A DNA stretch of 64,000 nucleotides, taken from Burkholderia sp. Nafp2/4-1b (GTDB lineage Bacteria; Pseudomonadota; Gammaproteobacteria; Burkholderiales; Burkholderiaceae). Every line of letters starts with the position of its first letter. Within the stretch, counting starts at the first letter, position 1. This document shows positions 52,030 to 60,515 of the stretch, one piece after another. The stretch covers positions 1 through 64,000 of the forward strand of contig NZ_ML058603.1 in NCBI RefSeq assembly GCF_003635165.1, read 5' to 3'. The notes under the pieces were generated by a model. It saw only the letters and a program-made list of their open reading frames with translations. It was not told the origin of the DNA and searched no databases. The translations under genes and the position numbers were made by a program.

Positions 52030-52560
52030 ATGCTGGATCTCGGTCTTTCGAAGATGGCGCTGATCGGCGTCGTCGCGCTCGTGGTGCTCGGCCCCGAGCG
52101 CCTGCCGCGCGTCGCGCGCACGGCAGGCGCGCTGTTCGGCCGTGCGCAGCGGTACATCAACGACGTGAAGGCCGAGGTCTCGCGCGAAATCGAGCTCGAC
52201 GCATTGCGGACGATGAAGACCGATTTCGAGACGGCCGCGCGCAATGTCGAGACGACGATTCACGACAACCTGCGCGAGCACGAGAAGGAACTGAACGACA
52301 CGTGGCATTCCGCGGTCGGCGGTCTCAACGAAGGCTCGGTCGATGCCGGCCTGTACGGCTCCGACACGTCCGCCGCGCCGTCGTGGCGCGGCAGCACGGC
52401 CGCGCTCGCGCGCAAGCGTCGTAACTGGCGTGTGAAACAGGCGGCGACGCCTGTCTGGTACAAGCGCGCGACGACCCGCCGCACGCACGTGCAGTCGGGC
52501 GCCGCGCGTGTCGCGCGCCACCAGCCGGCCAGCCTGCGCCGGCCGACGCGCTTCTTCTGA
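52030..52560 (+). CDS. tatB: Twin-arginine translocase subunit TatB
   Basis: A 176-aa protein with an N-terminal helix LDLGLSKMALIGVVALVVLGPERLPRVARTAG and a long amphipathic segment. Glu8-type polarity is weakly seen. The C-terminal half is strongly basic (RKRRNWRVKQAATPVWYKRATTRRTH), which is common in Burkholderia TatB. With TatC it forms the receptor for twin-arginine signals. Confidence 0.94.
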   Translation: MLDLGLSKMALIGVVALVVLGPERLPRVARTAGALFGRAQRYINDVKAEVSREIELDALRTMKTDFETAARNVETTIHDNLREHEKELNDTWHSAVGGLNEGSVDAGLYGSDTSAAPSWRGSTAALARKRRNWRVKQAATPVWYKRATTRRTHVQSGAARVARHQPASLRRPTRFF

Positions 52561-52601
52561 GCCGAGCGCATGCTCGCTCGTCAATCCTACCGAGGGCCGG
52601 T

Positions 52602-53387
52602 GTGAGCGACCCCCAGCAGAATCCGGGCGATGCCCCGGAAGAAACCTTCATTTCCCATCTCGTCGAGCTTCGCGATCGCATCATTCGCGCGGGGCTGGCC
52701 GTGATCGTCGTGTTCCTCGGGCTCGTGTACTGGGCGCCCGACATCTTCCGGCTGCTCGCGCGGCCGCTGATGGAGAACCTGCCGAAGGGCGGCAGGATGA
52801 TCGTCACGGACGTCACCGGCTCGTTCTTCGTGCCGATGAAGGTCACGATGCTCGTCGCGCTCGTGATCGCGCTGCCGATCGTGCTGTACCAGATCTGGGC
52901 GTTCGTCGCGCCGGGGCTGTACCAGCATGAGAAGAAGCTCGTCATGCCGCTCGTCGGCAGCAGCTACTTCCTGTTCCTGTGCGGGATGGCGTTCGCGTAC
53001 TTCCTCGTGTTCCCGACGATCTTCCGCGTGATGGCGCACTACAACGCGCCGCTCGGTGCGGAGATGTCGACCGATATCGACAACTACTTGAGCTTCGTGC
53101 TCGGGATGTTCATCGCGTTCGGGGTCACGTTCGAGGTGCCGATCATCGTCGTGCTGCTCGTCCGGATGGGCGTGCTCTCGCTGCAGAAGCTGAAGGAGAT
53201 GCGGCCGTACGTGATCGTCGGCGCGTTCATCGTCGCGGCGGTCGTCACGCCGCCGGACGTGTTCTCGCAGTTGATGCTCGCGCTGCCGCTCGTCGTGCTG
53301 TTCGAGGTCGGGCTGCTCGCCGCGCGATTCTTCGTGCCGAAGCCGACAGAAGAACCCGAGGCCGAGAACAACGGTGCCGCGAGCTGA
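52602..53387 (+). CDS. tatC: Twin-arginine translocase subunit TatC
   Basis: A 261-aa protein with six helices. FISHLVELRDRIIRAG at the N-terminus is the signal-binding region; PIVLYQIWAFVAPGLYQHEKK, YLSFVLGMFIAFGVTFEVPI and VVAFIVAAVVTPPDVFSQLMLALPL-like segments are hallmarks. Starts with GTG at 52602. A strong shared terminator follows. Confidence 0.97.
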   Translation: MSDPQQNPGDAPEETFISHLVELRDRIIRAGLAVIVVFLGLVYWAPDIFRLLARPLMENLPKGGRMIVTDVTGSFFVPMKVTMLVALVIALPIVLYQIWAFVAPGLYQHEKKLVMPLVGSSYFLFLCGMAFAYFLVFPTIFRVMAHYNAPLGAEMSTDIDNYLSFVLGMFIAFGVTFEVPIIVVLLVRMGVLSLQKLKEMRPYVIVGAFIVAAVVTPPDVFSQLMLALPLVVLFEVGLLAARFFVPKPTEEPEAENNGAAS

Positions 53388-53445
53388 TTAACGCGCAAAC
53401 GGTGACGCAGAACGCGCCCTCACCGTGGAGCATCCTCGGCACAAG

Positions 53446-53482
53446 GTAAAAAGGGCAGCTCGATCTCGAGCTGCCCTTTTGC
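53446..53482. terminator. Bidirectional terminator between tatC and the HtrA-type protease
   Basis: AAAAGGGCAGCTCGA pairs perfectly with TCGAGCTGCCCTTTT, leaving almost no loop. Both arms end in A/T runs, so it works in both directions. Confidence 0.92.
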
Positions 53483-53523
53483 TTTCCGGCAGCGGGCGGC
53501 GCAGACGCGCCGGCCGCCCGGTG

Positions 53524-54729
53524 TCATTCGGAGTCGCCGTCCTGTTCGTCGACCGCCTGCTTCGGCGGCGGCGGGCGCTTGCCGATCACGACACTCACGT
53601 CGAACTGCTTGCCCTTGCGCACGACGTGCACCTTGGTCGCCGTGCCCGGCTTGATCTGCGCCACGGTGTTCAGCAGCTTCGTCGTGTCGGTGATTTCGTC
53701 GCCGTTCACGCTCACGAGGATGTCGCCGGGCTTGATGCCGGCCTTGTCGGCCGGGCCGCCCTGGAGCACGCCCGCGACGATCGCGCCCGACTTCTGCTGG
53801 AGCCCGAACGACTCGGCGATTTCCGGCGTGACGTCCTGCGGCTCGACGCCGATCCACCCGCGCGTGACCGAGCCCGTCGTGATGATGCTTTCGAGCACGG
53901 TGCGCGCGGTCGACACCGGAATCGCGAAGCCGATGCCGAGCGAGCCGCCCGAACGCGAGTAGATCGCCGTGTTGATGCCGAGCAGGTTGCCGTTCACGTC
54001 GACCAGCGCGCCGCCCGAGTTGCCGGGGTTGATCGGCGCGTCGGTCTGGATGAAGTTCTCGAACGTGTTGATGCCGAGGTGATTGCGGCCGAGCGCGCTG
54101 ATGATCCCCATCGTGACCGTCTGGCCGACGCCGAACGGGTTGCCGATCGCGAGCACGACGTCGCCGACCCGCGACTGGTCCGAACGGCCGAGCGTGATCG
54201 TCGGCAGGTTCGTCACGTTGATCTTCAGCACGGCGAGGTCGGTTTCCGGGTCGCTGCCGATCACTTTCGCGGTGGCCGTGCGGCCGTCGGGGAGCGCGAC
54301 TTCGATCTGGTCGGCGCCGTCCACGACGTGCTGGTTCGTTAGAATGTAACCTTCCGGGCTCACGATAACGCCGGAGCCGAGGTTGGCGGCCGGTTCGTCC
54401 TGCTGCTTGCGCGCGTTGCGGTCGCCGAAGAAGTAGCGAAACAGCGGATCTTTCGCGCGCGGATCGGGCGGCAGCGAGCCGTCCTTGCTGGAGAATACGT
54501 TGACGACGGCCGGCATCGCCTTTTGCGCGGCTTCGGCGTACGACGTGGTCGCGGGTGCGCCACCGATGCCCGGCGCGACTTCCCGCAGCGCGACGATCGG
54601 CGTGGCAAGCTGCTTGCCGAGCTGTCCTTGCCGTTGCAGCCATTGCGGCTTGAGCGTCACGACGATGAACATCAGCGCAAGCAGTACGGTCACCGCCTGC
54701 GCGAAGAACAGCCAGAAGCGTCTAAGCAT
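53524..54729 (-). CDS. Membrane-anchored HtrA/DegS-like serine protease
   Basis: A 401-aa trypsin-fold protease. An uncleaved N-terminal helix ([24 protein letters not shown]) anchors it to the inner membrane. The triad is His in LTNQHVVDG, Asp in [10 protein letters not shown] and Ser in [14 protein letters not shown]. One PDZ domain follows ([29 protein letters not shown]). One PDZ and the anchor are DegS-like, whereas DegP/Q have two PDZ domains and a cleaved signal. Such proteases sense envelope stress or remove damaged proteins; whether this one cuts an anti-sigma factor is not known. Confidence 0.92.
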   Translation of the reverse strand: MLRRFWLFFAQAVTVLLALMFIVVTLKPQWLQRQGQLGKQLATPIVALREVAPGIGGAPATTSYAEAAQKAMPAVVNVFSSKDGSLPPDPRAKDPLFRYFFGDRNARKQQDEPAANLGSGVIVSPEGYILTNQHVVDGADQIEVALPDGRTATAKVIGSDPETDLAVLKINVTNLPTITLGRSDQSRVGDVVLAIGNPFGVGQTVTMGIISALGRNHLGINTFENFIQTDAPINPGNSGGALVDVNGNLLGINTAIYSRSGGSLGIGFAIPVSTARTVLESIITTGSVTRGWIGVEPQDVTPEIAESFGLQQKSGAIVAGVLQGGPADKAGIKPGDILVSVNGDEITDTTKLLNTVAQIKPGTATKVHVVRKGKQFDVSVVIGKRPPPPKQAVDEQDGDSE

Positions 54730-54750
54730 CTGAATGGATTAGAGGTTTAT
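54730..54750. promoter_or_regulatory. 21-bp divergent gap between the DegS-like and NIF3 genes
   Basis: Only 21 bases separate the two start codons. No complete promoter fits, so each promoter must extend into the opposite coding sequence. AGAGG precedes the + strand ATG. Confidence 0.45.
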
Positions 54751-55497
54751 ATGGATCGGATCGAACTTGAATTGTACTTGAACAATACCCTTGAAACCGC
54801 GCGCTTCAAGGACTATTGCCCGAACGGCCTGCAGGTCGAGGGGCGCCGCAAGATCGAAAAGATCGTCACCGGCGTGACGGCCTCGGTCGCGTTGCTCGAG
54901 GCCGCGCTCGAATGGGGGGCGGATGCGGTGCTCGTCCATCACGGCTATTTCTGGCGCAACGAGGCACCGCAGATCACCGGTCGCAAGTATCAGCGGCTGA
55001 AGCTGCTGCTCGCGAACGATCTGAACCTGTTCGCGTTCCACCTGCCGCTCGACGCGCATCCGGAGTTCGGCAACAACGCGCAGCTCGGCAACAAGCTCGG
55101 CCTGATCGGCGAACAGCGGTTCGGCGACGGCGACCTCGGCTGGATGGCCACGCTGCCGATGGCCGTCACGCTCGAGCACTTCGTCGCGAAGGTCGAGCGC
55201 ACACTCGGCCGCACGCCGCTCGTGCTGGGCGATCCCGACATGCAGCTGCGCCGGATCGCGTGGTGCACGGGCGCCGCGCAGAGCTATTTCGATGCGGCGA
55301 TCGACGCGGGCGCCGACGTCTTTCTGACCGGCGAGGTGTCGGAATCGGTCACGCACGCGTCGGCCGAGAGCGGCGTCGCGTTCGTTGCGGCGGGGCACCA
55401 TGCGACCGAACGGTACGGAATCCAGGCACTTGGGCGTCACTTGTCCGAAGAATTCGATATCGAACACCTTTTTATCGATATCCATAATCCGGTCTGA
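54751..55497 (+). CDS. NIF3-family dinuclear metal-binding protein (GTP cyclohydrolase I type 2 fold)
   Basis: A 248-aa YbgI/NIF3-like protein. [41 protein letters not shown] (metal His pair), [21 protein letters not shown] and the C-terminal [16 protein letters not shown] have the ligands for a two-metal site. Its cellular role is not settled; it is not a real FolE2. Starts at the ATG after AGAGG. The frame is open further upstream but lies antisense to the protease gene. Confidence 0.93.
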   Translation: MDRIELELYLNNTLETARFKDYCPNGLQVEGRRKIEKIVTGVTASVALLEAALEWGADAVLVHHGYFWRNEAPQITGRKYQRLKLLLANDLNLFAFHLPLDAHPEFGNNAQLGNKLGLIGEQRFGDGDLGWMATLPMAVTLEHFVAKVERTLGRTPLVLGDPDMQLRRIAWCTGAAQSYFDAAIDAGADVFLTGEVSESVTHASAESGVAFVAAGHHATERYGIQALGRHLSEEFDIEHLFIDIHNPV

Positions 55498-55715
55498 ACG
55501 CGGGATTTGCGGCGGCGCATCGAGATTTCGCAATGTAGCGAATGCTTAAAAGCGAAATGATTTAATCGCTCCGATAGTGGGGGAAAACCCTTAACTATCA
55601 ACTACTTCGAAGGGATTTTCATCTCCGGGCCTTGTAAATGGCGACTCCATTCGCGCAAACTAGCGGCGGAATGGAAAGTCGTGACGGAAAATCCAACTCA
55701 GAAGTGGGGCGTGTG
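55498..55715 (+). other. Promoter region of petABC
   Basis: 218 bases, partly AT-rich (TTAAAAGCGAAATGATTTAAT near 55546-55566), between the NIF3 gene and petA. It should contain the bc1 promoter. I could not pick a single convincing -35/-10 pair. No terminator was seen for the NIF3 gene. Confidence 0.4.
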
Positions 55716-56336
55716 ATGCGAGACAAGGAAGAGAAACGCGTCGACAGCGGCCGCCGTACCTGGCTGATTGCGACATCCGTAGCAGGTGGCGTGGGAGGCG
55801 TAGCCACCGTCATACCTTTCGCGGCGTCGCTTGCGCCGTCCGCGAAAGCGAAAGCGGCCGGAGCCCCGGTCGAGGTCGACATCAGCGGCCTGAAGCCCGG
55901 CGAGATGGTCACCGTGCCGTGGCGCGGCAAGCCGGTCTGGATCCTGAACCGCACCGACGACATGCTGTCCGACATCGTCAAGGCCGACAAGGAAGTGGCC
56001 GATCCGACCAGCAAATCCCCGTATTCGATGCCGTTGCCCGCGTATTGCGCGAACGAATATCGCGCGCGGGCCGATCGCAAGAACATTCTCGTCGTGATGG
56101 CCGTGTGTACCCACCTCGGGTGCACGCCTAGCCAACGCTTCTCGCCGGGTCCGCAGCCGAACCTGCCGGACGACTGGCCGGGCGGTTTCCTGTGCCCGTG
56201 CCACGGTTCGACCTACGACCTCGCCGGCCGCGTGTTCAAGAACAAGCCGGCGCCTCAGAATCTCGACATCCCGCCCTACATGTTCACGTCGGCAACGACC
56301 CTCGTGATCGGCAAGGACGAGAAAGGAGAAGCGTGA
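55716..56336 (+). CDS. petA: Ubiquinol-cytochrome c reductase iron-sulfur subunit (Rieske protein)
   Basis: A 206-aa Rieske protein of the cytochrome bc1 complex. A Tat-like signal anchor (SGRRTWLIATSVAGGVGGVATVIPF) stays as the membrane helix. The 2Fe-2S cluster motifs are CTHLGC and CPCHGSTYD. PVDISGLKPGEMVTV-type and WRGKPVWILNRT are typical. The ATG at 55716 fits the usual N-terminus; an earlier in-frame ATG at 55638 adds 26 unconserved residues. petB follows immediately (TGATG). Confidence 0.95.
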   Translation: MRDKEEKRVDSGRRTWLIATSVAGGVGGVATVIPFAASLAPSAKAKAAGAPVEVDISGLKPGEMVTVPWRGKPVWILNRTDDMLSDIVKADKEVADPTSKSPYSMPLPAYCANEYRARADRKNILVVMAVCTHLGCTPSQRFSPGPQPNLPDDWPGGFLCPCHGSTYDLAGRVFKNKPAPQNLDIPPYMFTSATTLVIGKDEKGEA

Positions 56337-57718
56337 TGGCAGTCGAGAACAAGGAAGTCTCCACGACAGGTGTCACCGGCTGGATCGATCAACGCTTCCC
56401 GCTCACGTCTACCTGGAAGAAGCACGTTTCCGAGTACTACGCGCCGAAGAACTTCAATTTCTGGTACTTCTTCGGCTCCCTCGCGCTGCTGGTGCTCGTC
56501 AACCAGATCGTCACGGGCATCTTCCTGACGATGAACTACAAGCCCGACTCGGTCCTCGCGTTCGCGTCGGTCGAGTACATCATGCGCGAGGTGCCGTGGG
56601 GCTGGCTGATCCGCTACATGCATTCGACCGGCGCATCGCTGTTCTTCGTCGTCGTATATCTGCACATGTTCCGCGGGCTGATGTACGGGTCGTACCGCAA
56701 GCCGCGCGAGCTCGTGTGGATCTTCGGTTGTGCGATCTTCCTGTGCCTGATGGCCGAGGCGTTCTTCGGCTACCTGCTGCCGTGGGGCCAGATGTCGTTC
56801 TGGGGCGCGCAGGTGATCGTGAACCTGTTCTCGGCGATCCCGTTCGTCGGTCCGGACCTGTCGTTGTGGATCCGCGGCGACTACGTCGTGTCCGACGTCA
56901 CGCTGAACCGCTTCTTCGCGTTCCACGTGATCGCGATTCCGCTCGTGCTGGTGGGCCTCGTCGTCGCGCACCTCGTCGCGCTGCACGAAGTGGGGTCAAA
57001 TAACCCCGACGGCATCGAGATCAAGGCGAAGAAAGACGCGAACGGCATTCCGCTCGACGGTATCCCGTTCCATCCGTACTACTCGGTGCACGACTTCTTC
57101 GGGGTGTGCGTGTTCCTGATGGTGTTCGCGGTGATCGTGTTCTTCGCGCCGGAAATGGGCGGCTACTTCCTCGAGTCGAACAACTTCGTGCCGGCGAACC
57201 CGCTGCAGACGCCGCCCGAGATTGCGCCGGTGTGGTACTTCACCGCGTTCTACGCGATGCTGCGTGCGACTACCGACCCGTTCAAGATCGTGCTGATGAT
57301 CGTGATCGCGCTGCTCGGCGTGCTCGCGCTGGTCCGCGCGCGCGGCAAGTGGAAGATTGGCCTGCCGGTGCTGGCGGCGGCCATCGTCGTGTTCATGTTC
57401 GTGACGGAATCGAAGTTCTGGGGCGTGGTCGTGATGGGTTCGGCGGTGATCACGCTGTTCTTCCTGCCGTGGCTTGATCGCAGCCCGGTGAAGTCGATCC
57501 GCTACCGGCCGCTGTTCCACAAGGTGTTCCTCGGGATCTTCGTCGCGGCGTTCCTGATCCTCGCGTTCCTCGGCACACGGCCGCCTTCACCGGCCGCGAC
57601 GCTGATCGCGCAGGGCTGCGCGCTGATTTACTTCGCGTTCTTCCTCGGCATGCCCGTCTGGACGCCGCTTGGCACGTTCAAGCAGCCGCCGGAGCGGGTG
57701 CGCTTCAAGCCCCATTAA
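56336..57718 (+). CDS. petB: Ubiquinol-cytochrome c reductase cytochrome b
   Basis: A 460-aa cytochrome b with about nine helices. ITGIFLTMNYKPD, WLIRYMHSTGASLFFVVVYLHMFRGLMYGSYRKPRE (heme His residues), LLPWGQMSFWGAQVIVNL, the Qo-site PEW-like element (here PEIAPVWYFTAFYAMLR) and IPLVLVGLVVAHLVALHEVGSNNPDGIEI are present. PPEI in place of PPEW-like forms is normal in this family. Its start overlaps the petA stop. Confidence 0.96.
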   Translation: MAVENKEVSTTGVTGWIDQRFPLTSTWKKHVSEYYAPKNFNFWYFFGSLALLVLVNQIVTGIFLTMNYKPDSVLAFASVEYIMREVPWGWLIRYMHSTGASLFFVVVYLHMFRGLMYGSYRKPRELVWIFGCAIFLCLMAEAFFGYLLPWGQMSFWGAQVIVNLFSAIPFVGPDLSLWIRGDYVVSDVTLNRFFAFHVIAIPLVLVGLVVAHLVALHEVGSNNPDGIEIKAKKDANGIPLDGIPFHPYYSVHDFFGVCVFLMVFAVIVFFAPEMGGYFLESNNFVPANPLQTPPEIAPVWYFTAFYAMLRATTDPFKIVLMIVIALLGVLALVRARGKWKIGLPVLAAAIVVFMFVTESKFWGVVVMGSAVITLFFLPWLDRSPVKSIRYRPLFHKVFLGIFVAAFLILAFLGTRPPSPAATLIAQGCALIYFAFFLGMPVWTPLGTFKQPPERVRFKPH

Positions 57719-57739
57719 CGTGAGCGAGGAGAGAACGAC

Positions 57740-58498
57740 ATGAAGAAACTGCTTTCGACGCTCGCACTGATCGGGGCGACGGCCGTGGCGCTGCTGGCGG
57801 CGCCGGCCGTGCGCGCGGAAGGTAATTTTCCGCTCGACCGGGCGCCCGATAACACGGAAAATCTCGTTTCGCTTCAGCACGGCGCGCAATTGTTTGTAAA
57901 CTATTGCCTGAACTGCCACAGCGCGAACCTGATGCGCTACAACCGTCTGACGGATCTGGGCATATCCCAGAAGGAGATCGAAACGAATCTCCTGTTCACG
58001 ACCGACAAGGTCGGGAGCACGATGTCCGTCGCGATGCGGCCCGAAGACGCGAAGAACTGGCTCGGCACCTCGCCGCCCGACCTGTCGGTCGAGGAGCGGG
58101 CGCGTGGCCGCGACTGGCTGTACACGTATCTGCGGAGTTTCTACCGCGACGATACGCGGCCGACCGGCTGGAACAACGCGGTGTTCGAGAACGTCGGCAT
58201 GCCTCATGTATTGTGGCAACTGCAGGGGCAGCGCACCGCCAAATTCGAAGACAAGACGGACGAGGAGACGGGCGAGAAGGCCCACGTGCTCGTCGGCTTC
58301 CAGCAGGTCACGCCGGGGACGTTGTCGTCGCCGGATTATGATGCTGCGGTAGCCGACCTGGTGGCCTATATGACATGGATGTCCGAGCCGGCCCAGCAGA
58401 CCCGCAAACGCCTCGGCGTGTGGGTGCTGGTCTTTCTCGGTGTCCTGACTTTCCTGTCCTGGCGGCTCAATGCCGCGTACTGGAAAGATATCAAGTAA
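57740..58498 (+). CDS. petC: Ubiquinol-cytochrome c reductase cytochrome c1
   Basis: A 252-aa c-type cytochrome. A signal peptide (ends near VRAEG) is followed by the heme motif NYCLNCHSANLMRY (CxxCH), the sixth ligand Met region around AMRPEDAKNWLGTSPPDLSVEERARG, and a C-terminal anchor (RLGVWVLVFLGVLTFLSWRLNAAYWKDIK). It passes electrons to soluble cytochrome c. Third gene of petABC with GAGGAGAG upstream. Confidence 0.96.
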   Translation: MKKLLSTLALIGATAVALLAAPAVRAEGNFPLDRAPDNTENLVSLQHGAQLFVNYCLNCHSANLMRYNRLTDLGISQKEIETNLLFTTDKVGSTMSVAMRPEDAKNWLGTSPPDLSVEERARGRDWLYTYLRSFYRDDTRPTGWNNAVFENVGMPHVLWQLQGQRTAKFEDKTDEETGEKAHVLVGFQQVTPGTLSSPDYDAAVADLVAYMTWMSEPAQQTRKRLGVWVLVFLGVLTFLSWRLNAAYWKDIK

Positions 58499-58516
58499 AC
58501 ACGCCTGATCGGCGTG

Positions 58517-58580
58517 GGGCCGGTGCAAGGCGGAACCCGTGAAAGGGGTTGCGCGGCGCGCCGGCCCTCGGCTTTTTTGA
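58517..58580 (+). terminator. Possible terminator or leader structure between petC and sspA
   Basis: GGGCCGG (58517-58523) can pair with CCGGCCC (58561-58567), with T6 at 58573-58578. The large loop holds its own GC-rich pairing. Termination between petC and sspA is possible but uncertain. Confidence 0.4.
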
Positions 58581-58592
58581 GGAAACGCAAAT

Positions 58593-59204
58593 ATGATGGT
58601 TCTGTATTCCGGCACAACTTGCCCGTTCTCCCAGCGTTGCCGGCTGGTGCTGTTCGAGAAGGGCATGGACTTCGAGATCCGTGACGTCGACCTGTTCAAC
58701 AAGCCGGAAGACATCTCGGTGATGAACCCGTACGGTCAGGTGCCGATTCTGGTCGAGCGCGACCTGATCCTGTACGAATCGAACATCATCAACGAATACA
58801 TCGACGAGCGCTTCCCGCACCCGCAACTGATGCCGGCCGATCCGGTGCAGCGCGCCCGTGCGCGCCTGTTCCTGCTCAACTTCGAGAAGGAGCTGTTCGT
58901 TCACGTCAGCACGCTCGAGAACGAGAAGGGCAAGGCAGCGGAGAAGAACCACGAGAAGGCACGCCTCGCGATTCGCGATCGCCTGACGCAGCTCGCGCCG
59001 ATCTTCGTGAAGAACAAGTACATGCTCGGCGAAGAATTCTCGATGCTCGACGTCGCGATCGCGCCGCTGCTGTGGCGTCTGGATCACTACGGCATCGAGC
59101 TGTCGAAGAATGCCGCGCCGCTGATGAAGTATGCCGAGCGGATCTTCAGCCGTCCGGCGTATATCGAAGCACTGACGCCGTCCGAAAAGGTCATGCGTCG
59201 CTGA
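58593..59204 (+). CDS. sspA: Stringent starvation protein A homologue
   Basis: A 203-aa GST-fold protein. LYSGTTCPFSQRCRLVLFEKGMDFEIRDVDLFNKPEDISVMNPYGQVPILVE is the SspA start, with the cis-Pro (QVPIL) and LYESNIINEYIDERFPHP. SspA has no GST activity; it binds RNA polymerase and helps transcription under stress. The first of the ssp pair, after petABC as in other Betaproteobacteria. GGAAACGCAAAT precedes the ATG. Confidence 0.95.
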   Translation: MMVLYSGTTCPFSQRCRLVLFEKGMDFEIRDVDLFNKPEDISVMNPYGQVPILVERDLILYESNIINEYIDERFPHPQLMPADPVQRARARLFLLNFEKELFVHVSTLENEKGKAAEKNHEKARLAIRDRLTQLAPIFVKNKYMLGEEFSMLDVAIAPLLWRLDHYGIELSKNAAPLMKYAERIFSRPAYIEALTPSEKVMRR

Positions 59205-59224
59205 TGGTGCAATGAGTGCATGAC

Positions 59225-59259
59225 GGAGCGGGCGGCGCGGCGTGCCGCGTGCCCGCTCC
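59225..59259. repeat. Stem-loop between sspA and sspB
   Basis: GGAGCGGGC (59225-59233) and GCCCGCTCC (59251-59259) are perfectly complementary over nine pairs with a GC-rich loop. No T run follows, so it is probably an mRNA processing or stability element inside the sspAB message. Confidence 0.65.
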
Positions 59260-59275
59260 GGGTTCGAGGATTGTG

Positions 59276-59797
59276 ATGCAAGAGATTTCAACGAAGCCTT
59301 ATCTGCTGCGCGCGCTGTACGAGTGGTGCACCGATAACGGTTACACGCCGCATATCGCGGTGAGGGTCGACAACTCGACGCGCGTGCCGCGTCAGTTCGT
59401 GCGTGACGGCGAGATCGTGCTCAACATCAGCTTCGAGGCGACGAGCCAGCTGCAGATGGGTAACGAGTGGATCGAGTTCACCGCCCGGTTCTCCGGGAAG
59501 GCGCACAAGATCGAGATTCCGGTGGCCAACGTGCTCGCGATTTATGCACGGGAGAACGGTCAGGGGATGGCGTTCCAGGTCGATGCGGTGGCGGGCGAGG
59601 GCGAGGATTCGGGCGCGTTCGAAGACGAGGCCGCGCAGGTTGAAGATGCGTCGCGTGACGAGTCGCCTGCGGTGTTGGCGCCTGTCGTCGATAGCGGTGC
59701 GAACGAGGAACCGTCCGAAGGGGCCGACGAACCGCCGAAAACCGACGGAGATGGCTCGAAAGGCGGCAGCAGACCTCGCCTCAAGATCGTGAAATGA
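59276..59797 (+). CDS. sspB: ClpXP protease specificity-enhancing factor SspB
   Basis: A 173-aa adaptor that brings ssrA-tagged proteins to ClpXP. TKPYLLRALYEWCTDNGYTPHIAV, VPRQFVRDGEIVLNISFEATSQLQMGNEWIEFTARFSGKAHKIEIPV-type segments make the substrate-binding domain to about residue 110. A long acidic, disordered linker follows, ending in GGSRPRLKIVK, equivalent to the ClpX-binding tail (LRVVK in E. coli). The ATG follows CGAGGATTGTG. Confidence 0.95.
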   Translation: MQEISTKPYLLRALYEWCTDNGYTPHIAVRVDNSTRVPRQFVRDGEIVLNISFEATSQLQMGNEWIEFTARFSGKAHKIEIPVANVLAIYARENGQGMAFQVDAVAGEGEDSGAFEDEAAQVEDASRDESPAVLAPVVDSGANEEPSEGADEPPKTDGDGSKGGSRPRLKIVK

Positions 59798-59799
59798 GG

Positions 59800-59805
59800 T
59801 AGAAT
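59800..59805 (+). promoter_or_regulatory. -10 box for tRNA-Thr
   Basis: TAGAAT directly after the sspB stop with a GC-rich discriminator (CTCGCGC) before the tRNA, as in stringently controlled stable RNA promoters. No clear -35 is seen in the end of sspB. Confidence 0.4.
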
Positions 59806-59816
59806 CTCGCGCTTAC

Positions 59817-59892
<76 letters not shown>

Positions 59893-59898
59893 AATCCG

Positions 59899-59933
59899 AA
59901 AAGGGGTTACGGAATTTTCCGTAACCCCTTTTT
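59899..59933 (+). terminator. Terminator after tRNA-Thr
   Basis: AAGGGGTTACGGAA and TTCCGTAACCCC form a long stem with a minimal loop, followed by TTTTT. It ends the tRNA transcript. Confidence 0.93.
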
Positions 59934-60216
59934 CGTTCATGGGGGCACACGCCGCGATGTCGCGTGCGCCATCGTTGTCCCCATCTCCCTGTCACGCCTG
60001 CGTCACGCGGCACCCCTAACGTTGCACATTCCCGTCGCGGTAGCATCGTCGCGATCGGGGCGTGCGTGACCGCATGCGACGCCGTGCCCGCGTCGCGCAG
60101 CGGTCACTCGGGATCTCGCTCCCGCGAACGCATCGGCTTATGCCTCGCACCATTCCATTCGAAAACACGATCGACGCCGAATGAGCTGGGTCGCGGACGA
60201 TCAGGAGACAAGGACC
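59934..60216. other. Intergenic region without an identified gene
   Basis: The stretch between the tRNA terminator and the small orphan gene has only short open frames with no ribosome-binding site or protein-like composition. Promoter elements for the orphan gene should be here; none stands out. Confidence 0.5.
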
Positions 60217-60420
60217 ATGTTGAGTCCGCATGAATTCTCTATGCTGCTGCGCATTGCGCGTGCGCCGGACAGTGTCGACCTCGCGAACCCGGCGTTCGCC
60301 GTGCTCGTCGAAAAGCGGCTGGTCGACGATACGCAGGTACGCGTGAACGCGGTGGCCGCGCGCCCGGCGCTGACGCCGATCGGCCAGATGCTGCTGGCGC
60401 GCTTCGACGAGGCGGCTTGA
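60217..60420 (+). CDS. Small orphan protein, 67 aa
   Basis: A soluble 67-aa protein, MLSPHEFSMLLRIARAPD at the start, later FAVLVEKRLVD and LTPIGQMLLARF, with the look of a small winged-helix-like fold (helix, helix, turn, strand, LTPxGxxLLxRF ending). This last motif is common at the end of MarR- or PadR-like DNA-binding domains, so it may be a minimal regulator; this is only an inference. GACAAGGACC is upstream. An upstream in-frame ATG at 60181 is possible. Confidence 0.6.
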   Translation: MLSPHEFSMLLRIARAPDSVDLANPAFAVLVEKRLVDDTQVRVNAVAARPALTPIGQMLLARFDEAA

Positions 60421-60446
60421 GAGAAGGGAGTAGAACCGCAGAGAAG

Positions 60447-60479
60447 CGTCACGCCTTCGCCGCAGCGAAAGACGTGACG
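60447..60479. terminator. Hairpin between convergent small orphan gene and binding-protein gene
   Basis: CGTCACG (60447-60453) / CGTGACG (60473-60479) with an inner TTCGC/GCGAA helix. No strong T run on either side, so a role in termination is uncertain. Confidence 0.4.
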
Positions 60480-60515
60480 TGATGAAAGCAGAAAGCGCGG
60501 CGAACCGCGAACCGC

